Assembly: GCA_018268695.1 (NCBI GenBank)
Contig: JAFDWD010000935.1
Span: 1 to 39,741, forward strand
Length of the DNA: 39,741 bases
Origin: Actinomycetota bacterium
GTDB lineage: Bacteria > Actinomycetota > Thermoleophilia > Solirubrobacterales > 70-9
Reading direction: 5' to 3'
Part shown: piece by piece, positions 1 through 7,377 of the stretch
Layout: the number at the start of each line of letters is the position of its first letter
How positions within the stretch are numbered: the stretch's first letter is position 1
Position numbers and translations under genes: made by a program
Notes under the pieces: generated by a model
Told to the model about the DNA's origin: nothing
The model's database searches: none
Seen by the model: only the letters and a program-made list of their open reading frames with translations

Positions 1-1
1 C

Positions 2-304
2 GGCAAGAACAAGATCTACGAGTGCCAGCACCCGCTGGTCACCGGCCAGGAGGCCGTCAACCCGAAGGGCGTCACGCCGCAGGAAGCGTGCAAGGTCGTC
101 CGCTCGCTGGGCAAGTTCCTCGAAAAGATCCCGAACATCCGCAAGCTCTACATCTGCACCGGCCCGGGCGGCCACACCCCGGTGCTGAAGATGACCGAAT
201 TCGAAGGCTGGAAGCTGAAGCTCCAGAACTACGCGTTCATCATGTACAAACCCGGCGCCTCGTTCCGGGTCACCGGCACCGACTTCCCCGTCAACTGCAG
301 CTGA
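2..304 (+). CDS. C-terminal part of a hypothetical protein (5' end outside window)
   Basis: An open frame enters from the left edge in frame 2 and ends at TGA 302-304, giving about 100 residues. The translation reads as a real protein (segments such as NKIYECQHPL and YICTGPGGHTPVLK), with strong G/C third positions, and ends in FPVNCS. I see no transmembrane helix and no domain I can name. Cysteines near the start, in the middle (YICTGPGG) and at the very end would fit a secreted or disulfide-bonded protein, but that is a guess. Transcription runs toward the convergent small gene at 329-577. Confidence 0.6.
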   Translation, partial: GKNKIYECQHPLVTGQEAVNPKGVTPQEACKVVRSLGKFLEKIPNIRKLYICTGPGGHTPVLKMTEFEGWKLKLQNYAFIMYKPGASFRVTGTDFPVNCS

Positions 305-328
305 GCTGACGCGACCGGTGGGCCGGGC

Positions 329-577
329 TCACTCGGGCTCGGCCCCTTCGGTCGCCGTGTAGTCGCGCGCCTCGCCGCCCGCGACCGCCATCCGCCCCCT
401 GGCGACGAGGATCGCGTCGTCGGCGCTGCTCGCCTCGATCCTCAGCAGGTGGCGCTGCATCCCGTTCCCTTCGTAGCCCAGTTCGGGCTCCTCATGCAGG
501 TAGACCCCGGCGTTGGTGAGCTGCGTGATGACGCCGCGCGTGAGCTTGCCGCGACAGGTGACGGTGTAGATCGGCAT
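329..577 (-). CDS. Small conserved-looking hypothetical protein (82 aa)
   Basis: It starts at an ATG and reads MPIYTVTCRGKLTR. The predicted fold is a compact mix of beta strands and helix: an N-terminal strand, then GVITQLTNAGVYLHEEPELG, then RHLLRIEASSADDAILVARGRM. The alternation of strands with an ADDAILVAR helix resembles small ferredoxin-like domains, but I recognise no family. The C-terminal tail is acidic (ATEGAEPE). It is convergent with the gene at the window edge and 33 bases downstream of the DUF1275 gene on the same strand. No function is assigned. Confidence 0.6.
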   Translation of the reverse strand: MPIYTVTCRGKLTRGVITQLTNAGVYLHEEPELGYEGNGMQRHLLRIEASSADDAILVARGRMAVAGGEARDYTATEGAEPE

Positions 578-610
578 CCCGGCAGGCTAGTGCGAACGCG
601 AGCGGAAGCG

Positions 611-1285
611 CTACTCGGCGGAGCTGATCGCGGCGGGCATGAAGACGACCCAGGTCACCAGCGCGAGTAGCGCGGCGGCCAACAGGACCAGCGCCAAGTG
701 AGACTTGACCAGGAGCGCGCCGATCACTGCGCCGACCAGCATCGAGACGACGGCGGCCCCCCGGCGCCAGCTCCCCTTGCCCTCGCCGCCCCCGAGCTGC
801 GAGTCGGCGGCGAGGCCCGTCAGCGTCATCGTCAGCACGGTCGTCGTGAGGTCGGCGATTTTCAGCCGCCGCACGGTCGCGTTACGGATGCCCATCGCAA
901 ACGCCAGCAACCCGATGATCAGGTCGCCCGAGAAATGATCCGGGGTGACATCGAAGACGACCGCGATCAACGTCGCCGACCCGATCATCCCCACCTCGAT
1001 CAGCATCGCCCGCGAAAGATGGGTCTCTTTCGGCGGCAGCGCCGCCCCCATCCTCCCGCCGACCACCGCACCGAACAAGAACGCGAACAGCGACACCAGC
1101 GGAGCGACCACCGGCAACCCACTCGACCCCGCGATCCCGAACCCGAGCAGCACCACGTTTCCCGTCATGTTCGCCGCGAACACCCGCCCCAGCCCCAGAT
1201 AACAGGCCGCATCGATCACCCCGGTCGTCAGCGTGAGGACCAGCAGCGTGCGGGTCAACGGATGGCGAAGCGAGTCGGTGCCCAT
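611..1285 (-). CDS. DUF1275 (YoaK-type) integral membrane protein
   Basis: This 224-residue protein is almost entirely hydrophobic, with about six or seven predicted membrane helices. It has typical DUF1275 features: an N-terminal LTLTTGVIDAACYLGLGRVF segment, followed by AANMTGNVVLLGFGIAG, and a middle MGIRNATVRRL motif. The family (PF06912, YoaK) is widespread in bacteria; its biochemical role is not settled. The length is normal for the family. It starts at ATG 1283-1285 and is transcribed away from the tRNA-Trp gene, so it is ordinary chromosome just outside the island's left end. Confidence 0.85.
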   Translation of the reverse strand: MGTDSLRHPLTRTLLVLTLTTGVIDAACYLGLGRVFAANMTGNVVLLGFGIAGSSGLPVVAPLVSLFAFLFGAVVGGRMGAALPPKETHLSRAMLIEVGMIGSATLIAVVFDVTPDHFSGDLIIGLLAFAMGIRNATVRRLKIADLTTTVLTMTLTGLAADSQLGGGEGKGSWRRGAAVVSMLVGAVIGALLVKSHLALVLLAAALLALVTWVVFMPAAISSAE

Positions 1286-1370
1286 CGCCGAAGGATTCGG
1301 CAGGTCCCCGGCGTTTCCCCCCGGCCGCCCCGCGATCCGGCTCCCACCCCGTTACGATCCAGATCCCTCT

Positions 1371-1444
1371 GGGGCAGTGGCCCAATTGGCTAAGGCACCG
1401 GTCTCCAAAACCGGCGATTCCAGGTTCGAGTCCTGGCTGCCCCG
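1371..1444 (+). tRNA. trnW: tRNA-Trp (anticodon CCA)
   Basis: A complete cloverleaf can be drawn. The acceptor stem is GGGGCAG paired with CTGCCCC. The D arm has GCC/GGC. The anticodon stem CCGGT/ACCGG closes the loop CTCCAAA, with anticodon CCA. The T arm is CCAGG-TTCGAGT-CCTGG. The discriminator base is G at 1444 and no CCA tail is encoded. The gene is the target of the island: its 3' 45 bases, from within the anticodon stem to the discriminator base, are duplicated exactly at 35168-35212. The copy here remains intact. Confidence 0.95.
1400..1444 (+). repeat. attL: left 45-bp direct repeat of the island (tRNA-Trp 3' end)
   Basis: These 45 bases are identical to 35168-35212. The flanking bases differ (c versus t before, c versus t after), so the match stops exactly at the tRNA discriminator base. 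An exact duplication of a tRNA 3' end flanking a region with its own tyrosine recombinase is the classic footprint of integrative-element insertion. Confidence 0.92.
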
Positions 1445-1570
1445 CTTGTAATCCCCGTTGTAGAGCCGAATCTTCGGCTTAGGGCCGAGACTGAAGCGCT
1501 CCGGTTTCGGGTCTTGCGTCGTGAGCGCAATCGGCTCTGGCAAGCGGCACGTAACCAGACGATCGATCCT

Positions 1571-1591
1571 TTCGTTCCCTAATCGTTCCCT
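1571..1591 (+). promoter_or_regulatory. Paired GTTCCCT motif, possible recombinase arm site (left)
   Basis: TTCGTTCCCT, a 3-base spacer, then CGTTCCCT. The same pair with a 4-base spacer occurs at 35077-35098, just inside attR, and at 36227-36248 near the end of the second element. All three copies are in the same orientation. Presence only near element ends suggests binding sites for the integrase or an accessory factor; this is inference. Confidence 0.45.
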
Positions 1592-1835
1592 GGAGTGGGC
1601 CGAGCGAAGCGTCTGGCCTCCGCTTTTCAAGGCGACATCCAGGAGCAATCCATCTAGTCCGGCAGCAGCAGAAGACTCGATGTCGCCACGAGGGCGCGAA
1701 CGACGCGGATCGGGACCGCTCCTCCGGCAAGAGCGTCATGTCGACGCCCGATAGGCGGTCATATGTTGATGCCCGGCAACGGGCCCTATCGTCGAACGCG
1801 TGCCGTCTTGGCAATCCTGAACAGGGACAAGAGCA

Positions 1836-1864
1836 GGTCCCCGGTTCAAATCCCGGGCGCCCGA
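1836..1864 (+). repeat. tRNA 3'-end fragment (T arm plus acceptor strand), likely old attachment site
   Basis: The sequence GGTCCCCGGTTCAAATCCCG followed by GGCGCCCGA looks like the T arm (loop TTCAAAT), acceptor 3' strand and discriminator A of a tRNA. No matching 5' half, D arm or anticodon arm lies upstream, so it is not a functional tRNA. It is not derived from tRNA-Trp. Such isolated 3' ends are typical attachment-site copies left by elements that integrate in tRNA genes. I see no partner copy in this window. Confidence 0.5.
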
Positions 1865-1889
1865 TGGATTTCACCGGTTCATCGAACCA

Positions 1890-1969
1890 GACCGAACTGG
1901 TGCGAACAGGACCGAAGCAAGCGGAGCCTTGTGGAGATCTCGTTCGCACCTGTTCGGGGAGGTTCGGTC
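1890..1969. repeat. Cluster of GACCGAA / GTGCGAACAGG motifs in both orientations
   Basis: GACCGAA occurs at 1890-1896 and 1910-1916, and inverted at 1963-1969. GTGCGAAC at 1900-1907 is inverted at 942 bases past 1000, that is 1942-1949. CGAACAGG at 1903-1910 is inverted at 1949-1956. The cluster begins about 25 bases after the tRNA 3'-end fragment. Dense short repeats beside a tRNA fragment are typical of recombinase arm or excisionase sites, but an operator cannot be excluded. Confidence 0.4.
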
Positions 1970-2210
1970 GGACCTAGGGATACAAAGCGATGCACCCGGT
2001 GCCTGGGCCCCATAACCGATCTTGGGTCGACTCAGATGACGAGCCGACAGATTTCCCGCCCGCCGCGGCTTAACTGCGGATCGAACCCAGTGGCAACCTG
2101 CGCTTGGGCCTGGCAGAGAAGACTGACGAGAACTGCCCGGCGCTCTGATGCCGATCTGCCGGAACAACGAAGGAGCCGCATCCTCGCCAGCCCAGGCGTG
2201 CTCGACGCAC

Positions 2211-2801
2211 TCAGGTCAGCAGCGGCAGCATGACCTCGTCGACGATCCGTTCCGGCAGCGCGTCGTCCACCGGCTCGAAGGTGAGAAGCAGCCTCTGGTA
2301 GACGAAGGCACTCGGGATCGCGCCGACGAGATCGATGTCGACGCCTGCCCTGACATCGCCGGCGACCCGGCGCCGGTCGAGGAGGGCACGGATCGCGTCG
2401 CGCCGGGGCGTGACGAAGTGCTCCTCGATGCTCTTCCGGAGTTGCTCGTCGCGACCGGCCCCGCCGAGTAGCGCGGCGACGGTGGCGCGGAGCTCCTTTG
2501 CCTCCGCGGCCAGGAGGCCGACAAGGTGGAGGAGCTCGTCCCGCAACGACGCCTCCTCCATGGTCTCGCCGAACGCGGCCGTGTCCATGCGCGCGGCCGT
2601 GGCGGCGATGATCAGGGTCGCCTTGGAGGGCCAGCGCCGGTAGATGGTGGCCTTGCTGGCATGGGCGCGGGCGGCGACCTCGTCGATCGTGAGCCGGTCG
2701 TAGCCGTACTCCTCGAGCACCTCGATGGTGGCGCGCAGCAATTCCCGCTCGCGCGCCGAGAGCTCCTTGATCGGGGGACCGCCTACCGGTGCTCGAGCCA
2801 T
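2211..2801 (-). CDS. TetR/AcrR-family transcriptional regulator
   Basis: The N-terminal helix-turn-helix is typical of TetR: LRATIEVLEEYGYDRLTIDEVAARA followed by HASKATIYRRWPSKATLI. The C-terminal half is the ligand-binding helical domain. I chose ATG at 2799-2801 (MARAPVGG, 196 aa). A start at 2867 would add a low-complexity basic leader and overlap the upstream exporter gene. The gene lies 50 bases downstream of the MFS exporter on the same strand, so the two probably form an operon. TetR repressors of this kind usually control the adjacent pump; the palindrome at 4459-4477 is the likely operator. The inducer is unknown. Confidence 0.85.
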   Translation of the reverse strand: MARAPVGGPPIKELSARERELLRATIEVLEEYGYDRLTIDEVAARAHASKATIYRRWPSKATLIIAATAARMDTAAFGETMEEASLRDELLHLVGLLAAEAKELRATVAALLGGAGRDEQLRKSIEEHFVTPRRDAIRALLDRRRVAGDVRAGVDIDLVGAIPSAFVYQRLLLTFEPVDDALPERIVDEVMLPLLT

Positions 2802-2850
2802 GCGCCCGGAAGTTACAAGGCCCTCGCGCCCACGCTTCCCCTCGCGCGCG

Positions 2851-4437
2851 CTATCCATTCGAGACAAGAGCCGTTGAGGCCGCCCGTGCGTCGCCCTGCC
2901 CGCGCGCCTGACCTCGCCCCGAGGTCGCCCCGGCGTGGCGAGGCATCCGGAGGGCGAACACGGCCGTCACCAGCGCGATTCCGGCTGCGACCATCGCGGC
3001 GAGCCCGAGTCCATGGGTGAAGGCCTCACCGGCGGCCCCGAGAAGTGCCTGTGCCTGGTCGGCGGGCAGATGGGCGGCCACCACGTTTGCCCCGAACAGA
3101 CTGTCGGCAACCGCGGCATGCGCCGTGGGCGGCAGCTGCGCGATCGTGGTGGGCAGCCGGTCGTCGTAGCCCGTACTGAGCACCGAGCCCAGGACGGCGA
3201 CGCCAAGCGCCGCTCCGAGCTCGACCGCGGCATCCGCGGTTGCTCCCGCGACGCCGCCGGCATCGTCGGGGGCGCCGCCCATGACCGACTCGGTGAGCGT
3301 GGGCAGGAAGAGACCGGTGCCCACGCCGACCAGCCCCAACGAGAACGCGACGGGCAGGTAGCCCGACTGGTCCAGACCAAGGACGGCACAGCCGGCGGCG
3401 AGCAGTAGCAGCCCCATGACGACCGGCGGTCGAAGGCCGGCGCGCGCGACGATCGGCCCATTGAAGGCGGCGCCGCCGAGGACCCCCACGCCGAGCGGCA
3501 GGAGCTCGATGCCGGTTTGCAGCGGGCTGTGGAGCTCGTGCTGCTGCAGGTACAGGACCGCGATGTAGAGCATGCCGACGACAGCGGTGAAACCGAGGAC
3601 GGTCAGCCCGGCACCGAGTCGGAACTCGGGGGCGCGGAACCAGGTCAGGTCGAGCATCGGTGACGCAACCCGGCGCTCCCAGGCGACGAAGGCGAAGAGT
3701 GCGACCACCGCGACGCCAAATGCCCCGAGGACGACGGCGGACAGCCAACCCCTGTCGTGCCCCTCGATGATCCCGTAGGTCATCGGGGCGAGGATGGCGA
3801 TCGACAGCAGGGCGCCGACGACGTCGATGCGCGGTGCCGACCGATTCCGCGAGGCGGGGATGGTGAGCGCCGCGCAGCCGAGCAGGACGGCGGACAACGG
3901 GACGTTGAGCCAGAAGACGGCCTCCCATCCCAGCGGTCCGACCACGGCGCCGGCGACGAGCGGGCCGAGGGCCAGTGCCAGGCCCGAGCTACCGGACCAG
4001 ATCACAAAGGCGGTCTTTCGCTCCCGCGGCGGAAACAGCACCCGCACGTAGGCCAGGGTCGCCGGCATGACCAGCGCGCCGGCCAGGCCGAGCAGCGCCC
4101 GGGAGGCGATCAGAAGGCCGGGGGTCGTGGACAGCGCGCCCAGGGCCGAGGCGGCGGCGAAGGCGACCAGACCCATGTTGAGCGCCCCGCGCCGGCCGTA
4201 GCGGTCACCGACGGCACCGAAGAAGAGCAGCAGACTGGCGACCGCCAGCGGGTAGGCGTCGAGGATCCAGCGCGATTGCGAGGTCGTCGCCGCGAGGCTT
4301 TCCTGAATGTCGGTGACAGCCACGATCAACGAGGTGTTGGCGGCGACGATCATCAGGAGCGCCATCGAGAGGACGCCCAGCGCGAGCCATCGACGTGGAT
4401 AAGGGTCGTCGGAGGTCTTGAGCGAGGGGGCGAGCAT
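2851..4437 (-). CDS. MFS multidrug exporter, DHA2 (14-helix, EmrB/QacA) type
   Basis: About 528 residues with 14 predicted membrane helices, beginning WLALGVLSMALLMIVAANTS. The DHA2 family signature is visible: WILDAYPLAVASLLLFFGAVGDRYGRR (motif A between helices 2 and 3) and ALVMPATLAYVRVLFPPRER. These proton-driven antiporters export drugs, dyes or toxic aromatic compounds. I chose ATG 4435-4437 (MLAPSLKTSD), which has an upstream AAAGG; the extension to 4512 runs through the operator and is not protein-like. Next to a ring-cleavage operon it may export toxic substrates or intermediates; that link is inference. Confidence 0.88.
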   Translation of the reverse strand: MLAPSLKTSDDPYPRRWLALGVLSMALLMIVAANTSLIVAVTDIQESLAATTSQSRWILDAYPLAVASLLLFFGAVGDRYGRRGALNMGLVAFAAASALGALSTTPGLLIASRALLGLAGALVMPATLAYVRVLFPPRERKTAFVIWSGSSGLALALGPLVAGAVVGPLGWEAVFWLNVPLSAVLLGCAALTIPASRNRSAPRIDVVGALLSIAILAPMTYGIIEGHDRGWLSAVVLGAFGVAVVALFAFVAWERRVASPMLDLTWFRAPEFRLGAGLTVLGFTAVVGMLYIAVLYLQQHELHSPLQTGIELLPLGVGVLGGAAFNGPIVARAGLRPPVVMGLLLLAAGCAVLGLDQSGYLPVAFSLGLVGVGTGLFLPTLTESVMGGAPDDAGGVAGATADAAVELGAALGVAVLGSVLSTGYDDRLPTTIAQLPPTAHAAVADSLFGANVVAAHLPADQAQALLGAAGEAFTHGLGLAAMVAAGIALVTAVFALRMPRHAGATSGRGQARGQGDARAASTALVSNG

Positions 4438-4458
4438 GAGGAGCCTTTCTGATAGACG

Positions 4459-4477
4459 GTACGGTACTGAACCGTAC
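4459..4477 (-). promoter_or_regulatory. Palindromic operator in front of the MFS exporter
   Basis: GTACGGT-ACTGA-ACCGTAC is a perfect 7-base inverted repeat with a 5-base spacer, centred about 31 bases upstream of the exporter start. Size and position fit a TetR-family operator. The TetR gene of the same operon (2211-2801) is the most likely ligand, giving autoregulation and repression of the pump. Confidence 0.6.
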
Positions 4478-4520
4478 TGTTCACGGAGGTCCCGATCCGT
4501 GAGCCTCCGCACAGTTGCCT

Positions 4521-5513
4521 CTAGGGCGCCGGAACCCGGATCCGGTTCGAAAGGGTGCCGATGCCGTCGATCTCCAACTCGACCGTCTGACCTGGCCGGA
4601 TCCAGCGGTCAAGCTCGAGGCCGCAGCAGCCGGGCATCGTCCCGGTCGAGATCACGTCGCCCGGCTCAAGACGCTCCCCCGCCGACGCGTAGGCGAGCAT
4701 CGCGCCGATGTCGTGGACGGGACCGGCGGTCGTCCCCTCGCACCAGAGTTCACCGTCGACCCGGACCCGGCCGGTCGTCGTCTGCCAGTCGGGTAGATCG
4801 TCGGCGGTGATCAGGTCGCAGCCGATCGAGTTGGCGAAGGTCTTCGACTTGACCACGGGGCCGAAGACGTTGGTGCGCGCGTCCTCGGCCTGGACGTCGC
4901 GGGCGCTCCAGTCGTTCAGCACGAACCAGCCGCCGACCGCCTCGGCGGCCTCCTCGGGGCTCGCGTCGGCCAGCGGCCGGGCGAGGACGAAGGCCAGCTC
5001 CAGCTCGAAGTCGAGCCATCCGGTGTGGCTCGGCCACCACATCTCCTCGCCGTCGGCGAGCAGGGCGGCATGGTTCGCCATATAGAAGGTCGGCGTTTCG
5101 TAGAAGCGTTTGTTGGGCTTCAGCCTCGGGAAGGTCCGGCCGGTGAGGCGCTCGTATCCGGCGACCACCCGGGCGACGGGCGGCGGGAAGAACCGCTTGA
5201 CCAGGACCCGGCTCGACGCGACGACGTGCGACTCCCAGAGCATGAAGGCGCGCATCGAGCGGGGGCAGAAGGGCAGTCCCGCGGTCGACGGATCGGCGGC
5301 GACCTGCGGATCCTTGACCGTGACCGCGACCGCTTCTGTCGCGGCTGTCCGCGTACGCTCGCCGCCGCGGAGGAAGGCGATCAGGTCGGTCGCCTCCTCC
5401 TTGCTCAGTGTGGTCCGGGCGAGAGCATCTCGCTCTCGCGCCGCCGGCAGGGACGCCCAGTCACCGTCCTCGCGCTCGACCATCAGGCCCTCTGGTCCAT
5501 GGCGCAGCTTCAT
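4521..5513 (-). CDS. Fumarylacetoacetate hydrolase (FAH)-family hydrolase/isomerase
   Basis: A 330-residue FAH-fold protein. The metal-binding signature is present: FELELAFVLARP supplies the E-x-E pair and NDWSARDVQAED the downstream acidic residue. It is followed by KSKTFANSIG and, near the end, EPGDVISTGTMPGCCGLE, all standard for the family (PF01557). Family members hydrolyse C-C bonds in diketo acids or isomerise/decarboxylate 2-hydroxyhepta-2,4-dienedioate-like intermediates. The first 80 residues are more variable. Start ATG 5511-5513 overlaps the upstream dioxygenase stop as ATGA. Last gene of the eight-gene operon. The exact substrate cannot be told from sequence; a role after the second dioxygenase is inference. 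Confidence 0.85.
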   Translation of the reverse strand: MKLRHGPEGLMVEREDGDWASLPAARERDALARTTLSKEEATDLIAFLRGGERTRTAATEAVAVTVKDPQVAADPSTAGLPFCPRSMRAFMLWESHVVASSRVLVKRFFPPPVARVVAGYERLTGRTFPRLKPNKRFYETPTFYMANHAALLADGEEMWWPSHTGWLDFELELAFVLARPLADASPEEAAEAVGGWFVLNDWSARDVQAEDARTNVFGPVVKSKTFANSIGCDLITADDLPDWQTTTGRVRVDGELWCEGTTAGPVHDIGAMLAYASAGERLEPGDVISTGTMPGCCGLELDRWIRPGQTVELEIDGIGTLSNRIRVPAP

Positions 5514-6403
5514 CGGAAGGCGGCCCCGGCGCGGGACGAATGACAGATCGGATAACCGGTGATCAGGAAGCGCGCGGGTGGCAGCCCGCCCCAACGGTTG
5601 ACCGCGGCAAGGCCGCCTGGCCAGCTTCGCGCTTCGTAGTCACCCTCCGGAGGCATCGCCGCCAGCTCGGAACAACACTCGACCATCGCTCCGTCCGCGT
5701 CGTGGAAGTAGAGGAAGAGGTTATTGCCGGGGCCGTGGCGGCTCGGGCCCCAGATCGGCCTCTTCCCCCAGGCGGCGAGACGGTCGGCGACACGCCCGAG
5801 CGCATTCAGGTCGGGAAACGCCCAGGCGTAGTGGGAGAGCTCCGGCCGAGGGCCGAAGACGACCGCCATCCCATGATGATCGGCGTCGCAGTGCCACCAG
5901 CTCGCGGTCCTGCCGAGCCGGTCGGAGAAGCGAAACCCTAGCCCGGAGGCGAGGAAGCCCTCGACCGCTCCGATCCGGCGCGCCTTCACCGAGACATGCT
6001 CGAACTTCTCGGGCCGGTCGCCGCGCGGCGGCGGCGCGACGGACTCCATCCCGCAGAAGAGCTTGTAGACGTGGCCCCCCGGAGCGCGCACCAACGCGGC
6101 GCGGTCGATGCCGGGCTCGCCGTCGTAGACGTCGCCCAGGGCTTCCCCGCCGACGGCGGCGATCCCGACCCGGAGGCGTTCGAGCGTCCCAGGGTCCGGG
6201 ACCTCAAGGCCGATATGGTCATAACCGCGACCACCGGAGCCGATCAGGATCAGCTCGTGGTGGCGCTCATTGCAGGTCAGGAACGAGGTGTCGTCGCGAC
6301 GCTCCGTCTCGACCAGCCCCAACACCGCCGACTGGAACTCGACTGCGGCATCGAGGTCCTCCACCCGCAGCGCTATGTGGCCGATGCGAGAGACGCCGCT
6401 CAT
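5510..6403 (-). CDS. VOC-superfamily extradiol (type I) ring-cleavage dioxygenase, second of two
   Basis: 297 residues with two vicinal-oxygen-chelate modules: IGHIALRVEDLDAAVEF at the N-terminus and FEHVSVKARR in the middle. The Fe(II) ligands of type I extradiol enzymes are in place: His136 (FEHVSVK), His191 (SHYAWAF) and Glu242 (MVECCSE). It would cleave a catechol-type ring next to the hydroxyls, in the cytoplasm. It is clearly diverged from the operon's other dioxygenase (10080-11090), suggesting a different ring substrate. Start ATG 6401-6403 ([10 protein letters not shown]) overlaps the amidohydrolase stop as ATGA; the longer frame upstream is a shadow of that gene. A glyoxalase-like non-dioxygenase role is possible but less likely given H-H-E. 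Confidence 0.82.
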   Translation of the reverse strand: MSGVSRIGHIALRVEDLDAAVEFQSAVLGLVETERRDDTSFLTCNERHHELILIGSGGRGYDHIGLEVPDPGTLERLRVGIAAVGGEALGDVYDGEPGIDRAALVRAPGGHVYKLFCGMESVAPPPRGDRPEKFEHVSVKARRIGAVEGFLASGLGFRFSDRLGRTASWWHCDADHHGMAVVFGPRPELSHYAWAFPDLNALGRVADRLAAWGKRPIWGPSRHGPGNNLFLYFHDADGAMVECCSELAAMPPEGDYEARSWPGGLAAVNRWGGLPPARFLITGYPICHSSRAGAAFR

Positions 6404-7377
6404 GAGCCGAGCAAGCCGAGTGCGCTCCCCCGCTCGATCGCAGCCCGCGCCTCGGCCGAGAAGACATCGGCCAGCGCCGGCTGCGGATCGCCCTCGGGCG
6501 GATACATCAGCGCGGCGAACGGCCAGTCGGAACCGAAGAGGATCTGGCTGGAACCAGCGATCGCGGAAACCGCCACCAGGCTGGCGCGCGCGGCGATCAA
6601 AGCGGTGTCGTAGCAGGAGTTGCGCAGGGCCCGTTCGGCGCTGTCGGGCTCGAGCTCTGCTGCATGCTCGGGCAGCCCCAACACCGGCGCCATCAACTTC
6701 GCGTGGGTCGCGGCGACATTCAGTCGCGCGGCGAGCATCGGGATCGTCCCGCCGCCGTGGGCGAAGTGCCAACGGATCCTCGGGAAGCGCTCGAAGGAGT
6801 TGTTGATCAGCAGCGAGACGATCGTCCGGGTCGTGTCGAACGGATACTCCGTCACGAAATCGGGGATCGGCGTCGTCGGCTTTTCCTGGTCGGCGACCGC
6901 GGTGGGGTGGACGAACACCCAGGCGCCCCGGCGGTCGAGCTCGGCCAGCACCGGCTCGAAGTCCTCGTCCCCAAGGTAGGCGCCGGCGGAGCTGGACAGT
7001 AGTCCCACCCCGGCCAGACCCAACTCGTCGAGGGCTTGCCCGATCTCGAGGACCGCCGCATCGGGCGCCTGCATCGGGACCACCGCGAAGCCGCCGAAAC
7101 GGTCGGGACGTTCGTGGATCAGCGCCGCGAGATAGTCATTGCAGCGGCGCGCCAAAGCGATCGCCTCGGGGGCCGGCAGGAAGCCGACCCCGGGATCGGA
7201 TACCGAGAGCAACTGGCGCTCGATCCCGTGTGCGTCCATGAACCCGAGCGCCAGCTCCGGGCTCCACGGCGGGACCGGGATCCCTCCGATCATCGCCATG
7301 CCGGCCCGCTCCAGAGCCTCCCGGTAGACCGGCGCGATGTAGTGGGCGTGGACATCGATCCGACCTTCACCGCTCAT
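6400..7377 (-). CDS. Amidohydrolase-2 family protein, ACMSD-like decarboxylase/hydrolase
   Basis: 325 residues of the amidohydrolase_2 family (PF04909). Metal ligands are visible as His10-x-His12 (RIDVHAHYI), His in WVFVHPTAV, His in [12 protein letters not shown], and Asp in LFGSDWPFA. The HFAHGGG and GSDWPF motifs are typical of aminocarboxymuconate semialdehyde decarboxylase and of decarboxylases acting on hydroxybenzoates or ring-cleavage products. In this operon it most likely removes a carboxyl group from a meta-cleavage intermediate or from an aromatic acid before cleavage. Start ATG 7375-7377 overlaps the aldolase stop. The precise substrate is not readable. Confidence 0.82.
   Translation of the reverse strand: MSGEGRIDVHAHYIAPVYREALERAGMAMIGGIPVPPWSPELALGFMDAHGIERQLLSVSDPGVGFLPAPEAIALARRCNDYLAALIHERPDRFGGFAVVPMQAPDAAVLEIGQALDELGLAGVGLLSSSAGAYLGDEDFEPVLAELDRRGAWVFVHPTAVADQEKPTTPIPDFVTEYPFDTTRTIVSLLINNSFERFPRIRWHFAHGGGTIPMLAARLNVAATHAKLMAPVLGLPEHAAELEPDSAERALRNSCYDTALIAARASLVAVSAIAGSSQILFGSDWPFAALMYPPEGDPQPALADVFSAEARAAIERGSALGLLGS

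Larger units (their letters stand above)
1445..2210. other. Left end of the island: no convincing gene, integration-type sequences
   Basis: About 765 bases lie between the tRNA and the TetR gene. Open frames here are short, mutually overlapping and not protein-like. The segment holds a paired GTTCCCT motif (1571-1591), a tRNA 3'-end fragment (1836-1864) and a cluster of GACCGAA and GCGAAC motifs in both orientations (1890-1969). From 1473 to about 1550 it matches the sequence just right of attR at the same spacing from the core. I read it as the recombination arm of the island plus the scar of another integration. Confidence 0.6.

Noticed and set aside
22..309. Open frame of 95 codons rich in His, Pro and Arg
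   Set aside because: It is an out-of-frame shadow of the real frame at 2-304, which has far more protein-like sequence.
1479..1949. Possible 156-aa protein in the island's left end
   Set aside because: The translation is low-complexity, passes through a tRNA fragment and recombination motifs, and overlaps several equally long frames on both strands.
5596..6772. A longer 420-aa dioxygenase starting at 6772
   Set aside because: The extra N-terminal part is the amidohydrolase read in the wrong frame; the ATG at 6403 fits the operon's overlap rule.
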